A stretch of DNA of 43,703 nt from Pyrinomonadaceae bacterium (GTDB lineage: Bacteria; Acidobacteriota; Blastocatellia; Pyrinomonadales; Pyrinomonadaceae): the NCBI GenBank assembly GCA_014534425.1, contig JACVRN010000034.1:1-43703 (forward strand), written 5' to 3'. A model generated the notes under the pieces. That model did no database searches and was not told the origin of the DNA. It was given only the letters and a program-made list of their open reading frames with translations. Shown piece after piece: positions 1 through 7,053 of this stretch; position 1 is the stretch's first letter, and every line of letters starts with the position of its first letter. The translations under genes and the position numbers were made by a program.

Positions 1-1631
1 ACGCGGACAACGAGCGTGCGCGAGAGCTTTTCAAACGCGCCTGGGACGCTGCCGATGCCGCAGACCGCGAGGCGCAGCGCAAACAGGAGGAAGACCGCCG
101 CGCACAGGAAGCCGCGACGGGAACCTTCGTGCAGTTCTCCGTCCCTAACCTGCGCGCCGAAGTCCTGCGCCTTGCGGCAAGACGCGACCGCACGCTCGGC
201 GAAGAGTTTCTGGCAAAGCTCGACGAGGTGAAGAAGAGGGATGATGAAACGGCTGCGACCAAAGACGACTCCGTGCTCTCGCGCCTAGACCCTGCGAAGC
301 CTTCTCGCTCTGTGACCGAGCGCTTGCAGCTTGCGCGAAGCCTGCTGGCTGAAAATGAGATAGAGCGCGCCGTGCAGTTCGCAGACCCCGCGCTCACCAG
401 CGTCACCATGCAGGGGCTTTACTTTCTTTCGACGCTCAGGCAGAAGAATGCCAAGCTTGCGGACGAGCGCTACGCTGCCATGCTCTCGCGCGCACTGGCA
501 GACCCCGCTACGGACGCCAACACCGTCTCGCTTCTCTCTTCTTACGTCTTCACGCCCTCGCTCTTCATCACCGTAGACCCTAAGGGCGGCGTCAACAGCA
601 GCCGCTTCGACGACGACATAGCGCCCGTGGACATTCCAGTCGCCCTGCGTAGCGCTTACCTGAACACAGCCGCGCAGGTTCTGCTGCGCCCGTTGCCGCA
701 GCCACAACAGGACACCACGACTTCGGGGCGCGGCGGCCTCTACTTTGTCATAGCCCGACTGCTCCCGCTCTTTGACCAGTACATGCCGCAAAGGTCTCCA
801 GCCCTCAGAGCGCAGATGGCCGCTCTAGCGCAGGATGTGCCGGACGACTTGAGGAACGGAAAGAACCAATGGCTGAAGGAAGGGCTTGAGCCTGAAACGG
901 AAGGCTCCACGAACGAGGTGCAGGATGCGCTGGACATTGCGAACCGCGAGGCCAATCCAGAGCGACGCAATCGCGCTTATGCAAGGGCTGCGCTAGCCGC
1001 AGCGCGTCGCGGCGACATACGTGCGCGCGATTTCACGGACAAGATAGACGATACGGAAATGCGAAAGGCTTCGCGCGCCTACGTGGATTACGAGTTGATT
1101 AACGCGGCTCTCAATCGAAAGGATGCTGCGGAAGCAGTCAAGCTCGCGCGCACGGGCGAGATAACCAGCATCCAGCGCGTCTGGGCTTACACGGAGAGCG
1201 CAGGCTTTCTCGTGAAGTCAAACCCCACACGCGCCGCAGAGATTCTGGAAGATGCGCTGCTGGAAGCCAACCGCATAGGCTCTTCCGACGCCGAGCACGC
1301 ACGCGCGCTCGTAGCGGTCGGGACATATATGTTCCAAGTCAATCACGCACGCGGCTGGGAAATAATGAGCGAGGCCGTCAAGGCTTCAAACTCCGCCGAA
1401 GGATTCACAGGAGAGGACGGAAGGGTGACGGCGCGCTTCGTCTCGAAAAACTCCGTCTCAATATCTAGTTCAAGCGCGCCTTCCTTTGACCTGGCGGGCA
1501 TCTTCAGTTCTTTAGCCAAAGACGACTTTAACCGCGCCGTAGAGCTTGCCAAAGAATTTAAGACCGAAGCCCCGCGCGCCGCAGCCACCCTCGCCATCGC
1601 AAGAGCCGTGCTGACGGAGAAGCGAAAGTAA
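1..1631 (+). CDS. Helical-repeat protein of unknown function, 5' end missing
   Basis: The reading frame is already open at base 3 and runs without a stop to the TAA at 1629-1631, so this is the C-terminal part (about 542 residues) of a protein that begins before the window; the GTG at 129 is internal. The first visible residues are highly charged (Arg/Glu/Gln-rich, helix- or coil-forming). The rest is Ala/Leu/Arg/Glu-rich and looks like a superhelical (TPR- or HEAT-like) array, with repeated motifs of the kind NREANPERRNRAYARAALAA and LARTGEI. I see no catalytic motif and do not recognise the family. Acidobacterial genomes carry many large secreted helical-repeat proteins, but a signal peptide cannot be checked here. 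Coding is clear; function is unknown. Confidence 0.8.
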   Translation, partial: ADNERARELFKRAWDAADAADREAQRKQEEDRRAQEAATGTFVQFSVPNLRAEVLRLAARRDRTLGEEFLAKLDEVKKRDDETAATKDDSVLSRLDPAKPSRSVTERLQLARSLLAENEIERAVQFADPALTSVTMQGLYFLSTLRQKNAKLADERYAAMLSRALADPATDANTVSLLSSYVFTPSLFITVDPKGGVNSSRFDDDIAPVDIPVALRSAYLNTAAQVLLRPLPQPQQDTTTSGRGGLYFVIARLLPLFDQYMPQRSPALRAQMAALAQDVPDDLRNGKNQWLKEGLEPETEGSTNEVQDALDIANREANPERRNRAYARAALAAARRGDIRARDFTDKIDDTEMRKASRAYVDYELINAALNRKDAAEAVKLARTGEITSIQRVWAYTESAGFLVKSNPTRAAEILEDALLEANRIGSSDAEHARALVAVGTYMFQVNHARGWEIMSEAVKASNSAEGFTGEDGRVTARFVSKNSVSISSSSAPSFDLAGIFSSLAKDDFNRAVELAKEFKTEAPRAAATLAIARAVLTEKRK

Positions 1632-1647
1632 TAATTTTTGTTGAGGA

Positions 1648-2010
1648 CTACTGCCCGGATTTTTCCTCAAGCTTCTCAATACGACCCTCGGCCTCGCGTA
1701 AATCTGCGCGCGTACCGAAAATAACGTCTTCAAGCTTACCAAAGCGACCTTCAAGCCTATCAAAGCCTATAGACATTTCTCGTCTCGTGTCAGATAGCTC
1801 ACGTCTCGTCTCCGACAGTTCTTGTCTTGTCTCCGCTATCTCTTTAAGCGCCCGCTCCCAGATAGGCTTGGTGTTGAAGGAGCGTTCTTCAAGTCTTTCC
1901 ACGCGCTCATCAAGGTTTCGGATGCTTGCGTCCAAGGCGTCGAAGCGCAGGAAGACTCTGTCTTCGAACGAGCGCCCGCCGTCCATATTTTCTGTAGTGT
2001 CTTCACTCAT
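1648..2010 (-). CDS. Small coiled-coil protein
   Basis: A 120-residue acidic protein. I start it at the ATG at 2010 (MSEDTTENMDGG) because GGAGAG lies 7 bases upstream on the minus strand; an in-frame start at 2070 would add 20 residues but lacks such a site. From about residue 15 to the end it is a nearly unbroken heptad coiled coil, with repeated units RFDALDASIRNLDERVERLEE and TRQELSETRRELSDTRREMS. There are no membrane segments and no enzyme motifs. It lies tail-to-tail with the helical-repeat gene, 16 bp between stops. It is probably a self-associating structural or adaptor protein. The TRRELSDTR repetition resembles coiled-coil proteins that are common as strain-variable paralogues, but I cannot name a family. 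Confidence 0.7.
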   Translation of the reverse strand: MSEDTTENMDGGRSFEDRVFLRFDALDASIRNLDERVERLEERSFNTKPIWERALKEIAETRQELSETRRELSDTRREMSIGFDRLEGRFGKLEDVIFGTRADLREAEGRIEKLEEKSGQ

Positions 2011-2116
2011 AACCCATCTCTCCAGAAAATTATGAAACGTATCAGGCGCATGTTCGGGCGGCTTTAGCAACCCGCCGGAAGAGTACGTTTTCTATCTTTA
2101 ACCTTTCATACGCATC

Positions 2117-2863
2117 TTACGAATAAATGTTCATGGGTCGAGTCAGCAGCGCGAAGGGGTCTTCGACGTTGAGGGCTTCGCGCACGAGGAAGGCCTCGCC
2201 CGCAGCCACGCCTATCAGAGAGCCGTAGTAGCGCATGCGATATTCTATCTGCGACAGGAAGCCTTTGCTGCTGATGCGCGTTTCCGGTTCCTGAGTGCCT
2301 TCGCGGTAGAACTGAGAGGCGTGCGCGCGTATAGCACGCATCTTCTCTTCCACAAAATCCGAAACGTCTACGATGAACGAAGGCGGCTGGTTGCGCGAAT
2401 AGACCGAGTGCGCTATCGCTGGCACGGGCACGGCATCAAGCCCCGCCTCTTCATCGTAGCGGCGCATGCTGGCAAGCCGCGCAGCCTCGCGCACTATGCG
2501 AGCCGTCGCTGCATGATCCGGGTGCGGGTCGTCCCAGTGCGGCGTGAAGACGACGCGCGGCCTGTGCCTTCGAATCACGCGCACCATAGCCGTGCGTGAT
2601 TCTTCCGTCAGCCATACGTGACCGTCGGGCTGTTCAAGATTAATGCGCGCGTCCAGCTTGAGAATGCGAGCGGCGGCGCGTGCCTCTTCGGCCCGTACTT
2701 CCGGCGTGCCGCGCGTGCCCATCTCGCCGCGCGTCATGTCGCAGACGCCTGTCCTGTAGCCCAGGTGTTTGAGCTTGAGAAGCGTGCCCGCCACCGTCAA
2801 CTCCGCATCATCTGGATGCGAGAAGACGCCGAGCGCATCCAAGGTCACAGGCTCATCGCTCAT
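2117..2863 (-). CDS. bshB1: PIG-L family deacetylase, BshB1-like (bacillithiol pathway)
   Basis: A 248-residue LmbE/PIG-L zinc deacetylase. The zinc motif HPDDAE is at residues 16-21 and the second zinc/catalytic motif HPDH at 114-117. The stretch TRGEMGTRGTPEVRAEEA (44-61), followed by NLEQPDGH, is the signature I associate with BshB1, which removes the acetyl group from N-acetylglucosaminyl-malate to give glucosaminyl-malate, the second step of bacillithiol synthesis. It should be cytoplasmic. The start overlaps the end of the upstream 2H phosphoesterase gene by 11 bp, so the two are probably translationally coupled. bshA and bshC are not in the window, so the substrate is inferred from motif similarity; deacetylation of another GlcNAc conjugate remains possible. 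Confidence 0.82.
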   Translation of the reverse strand: MSDEPVTLDALGVFSHPDDAELTVAGTLLKLKHLGYRTGVCDMTRGEMGTRGTPEVRAEEARAAARILKLDARINLEQPDGHVWLTEESRTAMVRVIRRHRPRVVFTPHWDDPHPDHAATARIVREAARLASMRRYDEEAGLDAVPVPAIAHSVYSRNQPPSFIVDVSDFVEEKMRAIRAHASQFYREGTQEPETRISSKGFLSQIEYRMRYYGSLIGVAAGEAFLVREALNVEDPFALLTRPMNIYS

Positions 2864-3446
2864 ATCTGCTTTCGGCCCACGGCCTGTAACGCTTAGGCCC
2901 CGCGCCTCCCCCCTCGTTTAATTGGACGCGATAAATCACTTCCTCTTTGCCCCCAGTGTCGTATATGAGCGCGAGGTTATTGACCGTCACCGTCTGGTTC
3001 AATTCCATAGTGCAGAACTTTCGCACAATCGCTGCCACGGCTCTCTGCGTCAGGTCATGCCGTGCCAGAGTGATGTGCGGCACCCACCGCGCGGGGCGAT
3101 AAGCGAAATCCAGATCGTCTGCGGACTTTGTGACCTGATGCCATAGCTCGTGCTGGAAATCCGCCAACTGTGGGCTGCGGACTACGGGGATGTAGACGAC
3201 AGGCTCCGGGCCTGTGAAAACTCCCAGGCCGCAACATCTGACGCGGAAAGGACTGGTGTGGCGCGCGAAGACATCCATCACAGTCTTTATCTTATCCACG
3301 TTGTAGTGGCCGGACACATGATAGGAGATATGGGGGAAAGGAGTCCTGTAAACGCCTCGTATGCCGAACTCCTTCTCTATCGCGGCCCATAGTTTCTCTA
3401 CCATCCGACTGTTATTGTCATCTAGAAGCGAAACGACGCCGTGCAC
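2853..3446 (-). CDS. 2'-5' RNA ligase-like 2H phosphoesterase
   Basis: A 197-residue protein with the two HxT/Sx motifs of the 2H phosphoesterase superfamily: HIS at residues 39-41 and HIT at 124-126, each in a beta-strand context (FPHISYHVSGHY, WVPHITLARHD). The family includes LigT/ThpR (2'-5' RNA ligase or 2',3'-cyclic phosphodiesterase) and other cyclic phosphate hydrolases. The start is GTG at 3446, preceded by GGGAGGAG about 11 bases upstream. It overlaps the BshB1-like gene by 11 bp and is first in that two-gene unit. Ser replaces the usual Thr in the first motif, which the superfamily tolerates. The substrate is unknown, and a link to bacillithiol is not expected from the fold. Confidence 0.78.
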   Translation of the reverse strand: MHGVVSLLDDNNSRMVEKLWAAIEKEFGIRGVYRTPFPHISYHVSGHYNVDKIKTVMDVFARHTSPFRVRCCGLGVFTGPEPVVYIPVVRSPQLADFQHELWHQVTKSADDLDFAYRPARWVPHITLARHDLTQRAVAAIVRKFCTMELNQTVTVNNLALIYDTGGKEEVIYRVQLNEGGGAGPKRYRPWAESRYER

Positions 3447-3529
3447 CGGTTTTCAAACTCCTCCCTTCTTAGAGGAATCTACAAAGGCATACTTCTTCGA
3501 ATGTGTATCTTAACGCATAAGCCTCGGTC

Positions 3530-3840
3530 AAGAGAAAGATAGAGGTTAAAGGTCAGAGATTAGTAGCAAAGCTTTTATAGCGCGCTCGATATAAGAGAAT
3601 AAAAGGCTCCGTAGGAGCGAGGATGTTTATAGTTTGAGGATTAGAACAAGAAACGAAGCTCCGCGAGGTGCGGCATGTAATTAACCGTAGAACATGCCGC
3701 ACCTCGCGGAGCTTCGTTTCATTATTGCTTCTGTAGTCTATAAACATTCTCGCTCCTACGGAGCTAAGAAAGCGGAACTTTCTTGTCTCAAGCTAGCTCT
3801 TTACTAATCTCTAACCTCTGCTCTTTTCTTTTCCCTTCTT
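3530..3840. repeat. Large nested inverted repeat (three concentric arms)
   Basis: The divergent gap between the 2H phosphoesterase and the RNase Z-like gene folds as nested palindromes. The innermost arm pair is a perfect 29-bp match (3650-3678 with 3692-3720, 13-nt loop). The middle pair is 25 bp with one mismatch (3607-3631 with 3739-3763). The outer pair is looser, with a perfect 11-bp core (AGAGATTAGTA near 3555-3565 and TACTAATCTCT near 3803-3813) flanked by purine-rich and pyrimidine-rich degenerate 7-bp units. Inner and middle arms are related: both read GCTCCG, then a GGAG- or GAGG-containing core, then ATGT, so one copy may have inserted into another. I see no open frame with coding character here. 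Confidence 0.9.
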
Positions 3841-3878
3841 CTTTAGTAGCCTTGTCCTCCCCCCGGACAGGAAAAGAC

Positions 3879-4652
3879 ATGCGGCTGACAGTTCTGGGTT
3901 CAGGCACATCCGTTCCGCATCCTCGACGCGCCTCCAGCGCGCACTGGCTGGAGACCGCCGTAGGGTCTGTGCTGCTGGACGCGTCGGCTCCGGTAGCGCA
4001 TCGCATGGCGGAAGAGAATCTTGATTGGGTGGGGCTTGATGCTGTCTGGATAAGCCACTTTCATCTAGACCACGTAGGCGGTTTGGCTCCTCTTCTCTTC
4101 GGTACAAAGCATGCGCCGCAGACGCGCGGGCGACAGAAGCCCCTACGCATCTTCGGCCCGCACGGCCTGGAAAAACTCTTCAGGGCTTTTGACGGAGCGA
4201 ACGATTACAACCTGACGAAGCAGCCTTTCCCGCTTGAGTTTCATGAAGTAGCCCCGCTTGAAAAGTTTGAGATTTTAAAGGGCGTTCGGGCGGAAACATT
4301 TTCTACGCCGCACACTGCGGAGAGCCTTGCGCTCAGGCTGACGGATGAAAGCGGCGCGTTGCTCGTTTACACCTCCGACACTGGTTACACGCAAGCGCTC
4401 GCAGACTTCGGCCACGGCGCAGACCTTTTCCTGATGGAGTGCTCGTTCCCTCATTCAAAGCCTGTCGAAACGCATCTGGAGTTGAAGGACGCGATGCGGC
4501 TCGCGGAATTATCCGGGGCCAGGCGCGTTATGCTCTCGCATCTTTATCCAGAGTGGGACGAGATAGACCTTCCGGCTGAAGCTAAAAAGCTCTGGCCCGG
4601 CGAAACCCTTGAAGCAACCGACGGTCTCAAAGTAGAGATAGGACAAAACTGA
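3879..4652 (+). CDS. RNase Z-like metallo-beta-lactamase-fold hydrolase
   Basis: A 257-residue MBL-fold protein. I take the ATG at 3879 (MRLTVLGSGTSVPHPRRAS) because AGGA lies just upstream and the fold begins there; the longer in-frame start at 3783 would read into the palindrome. The zinc motif HFHLDH is at residues 60-65, later conserved residues are in YTSDTGYT and LSHLYPEWDE, and the N-terminal GSGTS is typical of the RNase Z/ElaC group. Members process tRNA 3' ends or hydrolyse phosphodiesters and related substrates. It is shorter than classical RNase Z (about 300 residues) and I see no obvious exosite arm, so a role other than tRNA maturation is possible. A secreted EEP protein follows after 18 bp on the same strand. 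Confidence 0.8.
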   Translation: MRLTVLGSGTSVPHPRRASSAHWLETAVGSVLLDASAPVAHRMAEENLDWVGLDAVWISHFHLDHVGGLAPLLFGTKHAPQTRGRQKPLRIFGPHGLEKLFRAFDGANDYNLTKQPFPLEFHEVAPLEKFEILKGVRAETFSTPHTAESLALRLTDESGALLVYTSDTGYTQALADFGHGADLFLMECSFPHSKPVETHLELKDAMRLAELSGARRVMLSHLYPEWDEIDLPAEAKKLWPGETLEATDGLKVEIGQN

Positions 4653-4676
4653 AAAAGGTAAGAGGCAAAAGTGAAG
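4652..4676 (+). repeat. Single-arm degenerate 7-bp repeat over a start codon
   Basis: The run AAAAAGGTAAGAGGCAAAAG resembles the left arm of the hairpin before dprA (AAAAAGGTAGAAGGCAAAAG, near 27067). No complementary arm follows. The GTG start of the next gene at 4671 lies inside the element, and its GAGG may serve as the ribosome binding site. Confidence 0.5.
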
Positions 4677-5897
4677 AAGATAAAGACAACCGCTCACGCT
4701 CTTCTCTGTTCTTCATACGTCAAAGCGTTTTCCGTGCTCTTAACTTTCGCCTTCTGCTTTTTTACTCTGGCCCTTGCTCAGAGCGCTGTAGACCCTCTGC
4801 TGGAGACAGGACAGGGAGCACGCCTTCAAACGCCCGCGCCCGCTCCTTCGGAAATCAAGATAGTTTCATACAACATGCGCTGGCGGAGCGGCGAAGACCT
4901 GCGCGGGATAATCAACCTTCTCAAAACAGACCCGGAGATAGGCAGCGCCGCCATCATCGGTCTTCAGGAGGCAGACCGCAACAAGAAGCGCTCAGGCTTC
5001 ACGAACACCGCGCGCTTGATAGCCGACGAGCTTGGAATGTATTACGCCTGGGCTGCGCCGCCTCTCTCCGAACGAGCTAAAGATAGAGAGGAAGAGACGG
5101 GCGTCGCAATCCTGAGTCCTTATCCTATGACGGACGTGGTGCGACTCGTGCTGCCAAACGAAGGGCCGGGCGGAAGAAGGCGCGCAGCTATCGGCGCAAC
5201 CGTTCGCATAGGCTCTCAACTGATTCGCGTCTATTCCGCCCACTGCGAAACGCGCATCTCTACGCAGAAGAAACTTGAGCAACTGGAAGCCGTCCTGCGC
5301 GACCTCAACACTCGGAAGGCTACGAGCTTTGTAGTGCTGGGAGATTTCAATACGCTTGAGCCGCAGGCGATTGAAAACACCACGCAGCTTTTCACGGAAG
5401 CGGGCTTTGAGACGCCGTTTCCCAACAACATGAAGACCTGGAAGACGCTCATACTGGAATTGAAGCTGGACTGGATTTGGCTCAGGGGCCTGCGCCCTTC
5501 GGATTATGGCGTTGACAGAAAGGTTCCTTTTTCGGATCACTTCCCGCTCTGGGTCAAGATTAACCTGGACGGCAAGTCGCCAGGCCGTGCAGACATCAAC
5601 GGGCGAATCAAAAAGATTAACCGCCTGGATGCCACACGCAACTTCAGCAGCGACGCCCTGGGCACCATCCTCATAGAAGGAAACGCGCAGGACAGGCCAC
5701 GCTTCGACAAAGCGGTCGTACGCATAACGGCCTCGACGAGCATCAACCTCGTAGACGAACAGGAGCGCAAGCAGCCCGCCTCCTTCGACGACCTACGCGT
5801 AGGCGACCGCGTCAGCGCACGCTTCGTACAAGGCCCTGTGCTGATGTCCTACCCCGTTCAAGCGACCGCCGCCGAAATCACAATCAACAGACAATGA
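4671..5897 (+). CDS. Secreted endonuclease/exonuclease/phosphatase (EEP) protein with C-terminal extra domain
   Basis: A 408-residue protein starting at GTG 4671. Residues 1-37 form a signal peptide (KKIK, a long hydrophobic core, then LALAQS). The EEP domain covers about 55-300 and shows its conserved blocks in order: SYNMRW (metal site), GLQEADR (catalytic Glu), SAHCE, GDFNT and a terminal SDHFPLW. This fold covers DNase I, sphingomyelinases and inositol phosphatases. From about 315 to the end, a separate beta-rich domain (GTILIEG...DDLRVGDRVSARF...YPVQATAAEITI) resembles the small OB-like DUF3221-type modules of secreted proteins. It probably acts outside the cytoplasm on nucleic acid or a phospholipid; the substrate cannot be fixed. 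It ends tail-to-tail with the epimerase gene, with a hairpin between. Confidence 0.8.
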   Translation: MKKIKTTAHALLCSSYVKAFSVLLTFAFCFFTLALAQSAVDPLLETGQGARLQTPAPAPSEIKIVSYNMRWRSGEDLRGIINLLKTDPEIGSAAIIGLQEADRNKKRSGFTNTARLIADELGMYYAWAAPPLSERAKDREEETGVAILSPYPMTDVVRLVLPNEGPGGRRRAAIGATVRIGSQLIRVYSAHCETRISTQKKLEQLEAVLRDLNTRKATSFVVLGDFNTLEPQAIENTTQLFTEAGFETPFPNNMKTWKTLILELKLDWIWLRGLRPSDYGVDRKVPFSDHFPLWVKINLDGKSPGRADINGRIKKINRLDATRNFSSDALGTILIEGNAQDRPRFDKAVVRITASTSINLVDEQERKQPASFDDLRVGDRVSARFVQGPVLMSYPVQATAAEITINRQ

Positions 5898-5903
5898 AAA
5901 GTA

Positions 5904-5940
5904 GAGGCAGTGCCTCTTCGCCCCAAAGCGGCACTGCCTC
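5904..5940. terminator. Hairpin between convergent genes, probable bidirectional terminator
   Basis: A perfect 11-bp inverted repeat, GAGGCAGTGCC (5904-5914) and GGCACTGCCTC (5930-5940), with a 15-nt loop, lies 7 bp after the EEP stop and 80 bp before the epimerase stop on the other strand. The stem is GC-rich. There is no clean T-tract, so intrinsic termination is only suggested by position. Confidence 0.55.
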
Positions 5941-6020
5941 TTCGTCGTGAAAGGCGCGCTAGACGAGGGGAGACTCTCTTTCTGCGCGACACAGTTCACG
6001 ACGCAAACGAGCTTTTAGAG

Positions 6021-6896
6021 TTAGCCGCGCTCTAAAAATTCAGGAAGCGACGCAGCTTTAGCCTTCCAGCCCAGAAGCTCTTCGGCCCTCTTTCCTGAAA
6101 CCTGCTGGTCTAGCGCGAGCGCGTCGGCGTAAGCGCCTAACTTCTTGCGCGCTTCTTCCAGGGGCCATGCTTCCACGCGACCGCCAGCGCCGCCCGCGCG
6201 GCTCGCAGCCTCGGCCACGTCTCGCACGCGAACCGACCCGCGACTTGTTCCATTGATCAAGGTTCCGGCAGGTGCGCGCTCAATCGCCAGAACGTAAAGC
6301 TCCGCCAGGTCTTCTACGTGAACCTGCGGCCAACGGTTGTCGCCCGTCCCCACGAAGCGCACGATTCCCTTCTCACGCGCCTCCTGAATCATGCCGCCGA
6401 CGATTCCGCCCTCGCCGCCGTACACTATGCCCGGTCGAATCACCACAGAGCGCACGCCGCGCGCGGCTCCTTCAAGAGCAAGTTTTTCATCGTAGGGCCG
6501 CCACGCGACCATAGGTGTAGGATTGAGCGGAGTGTCTTCGGTGGCTACGGTGTCGCCCGTAGAGCCGTAAACCCATATGCCACTGGTGTAGATGAAAGGC
6601 TTGTTCGTGCCTTCGAGCGCATTGAGGATAGCTTCGACGGCGTTGCGGTCTACGGCGGGCGCTTCCGGGCTGTGAGGTAAGGCCGTGTGAATGACAGCGT
6701 CCGCTTCGCTTGAAGCCTTTGAGAGAATGTCCGTGTCCGTTAAATCGCCTCTGACAGATTGAATGCCGCGCTCTTTCAAGCGCTCTACAGCTTCATCGGA
6801 GCGAGCAAGCCCCGTGACTTCATGCCCCGCGCGCCTGAGCGCATCCGTCACGGCGCTGCCAATATAGCCGGTCGCCCCCGTCAATAAAACTTTCAT
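6021..6896 (-). CDS. NAD-dependent epimerase/dehydratase (extended SDR)
   Basis: A 291-residue Rossmann enzyme. The nucleotide-binding motif GATGYIG is at residues 7-13, and the YxxxK catalytic pair lies in the block WRPYDEKLALEGAARG, followed by VIRPGIVYGGEGG as in sugar-nucleotide epimerases and the NAD(P)-binding family. The start ATG at 6896 has a strong AAGGAG 6 bases upstream. The protein is shorter than GalE (about 340 residues) and resembles atypical or extended SDRs annotated as NAD-dependent epimerase/dehydratase or NAD(P)H-binding proteins. It is cytoplasmic; the substrate is unknown. It is co-directional with tolC, 157 bp away, and the gap contains one of the ACAGGAT hairpins, so co-transcription is uncertain. 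Confidence 0.82.
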   Translation of the reverse strand: MKVLLTGATGYIGSAVTDALRRAGHEVTGLARSDEAVERLKERGIQSVRGDLTDTDILSKASSEADAVIHTALPHSPEAPAVDRNAVEAILNALEGTNKPFIYTSGIWVYGSTGDTVATEDTPLNPTPMVAWRPYDEKLALEGAARGVRSVVIRPGIVYGGEGGIVGGMIQEAREKGIVRFVGTGDNRWPQVHVEDLAELYVLAIERAPAGTLINGTSRGSVRVRDVAEAASRAGGAGGRVEAWPLEEARKKLGAYADALALDQQVSGKRAEELLGWKAKAASLPEFLERG

Positions 6897-6934
6897 GAAT
6901 ACTCCTTGCCGAGTTTAATGCGAAGAGGAATTCA

Positions 6935-6994
6935 AACAGGATGGACAGGATAAAAGCAGAACTATTTCTATTTCTTTATCCTCTCTATCCTGTT
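6935..6994. repeat. ACAGGAT-family hairpin, copy 1
   Basis: Left arm 6935-6954 contains ACAGGATGGACAGGAT; right arm 6975-6994 is its reverse complement with two mismatches. The loop is about 20 nt. Its place is between tolC and the epimerase gene, both on the minus strand. Four further copies occur at 23202, 30589, 37443 and 40874. Confidence 0.9.
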
Positions 6995-7053
6995 AATTTC
7001 TTCCTTCTCTTCAAATCTACTTTCTTCGTGGCGAGGGTATCTAAAAAATCTTC

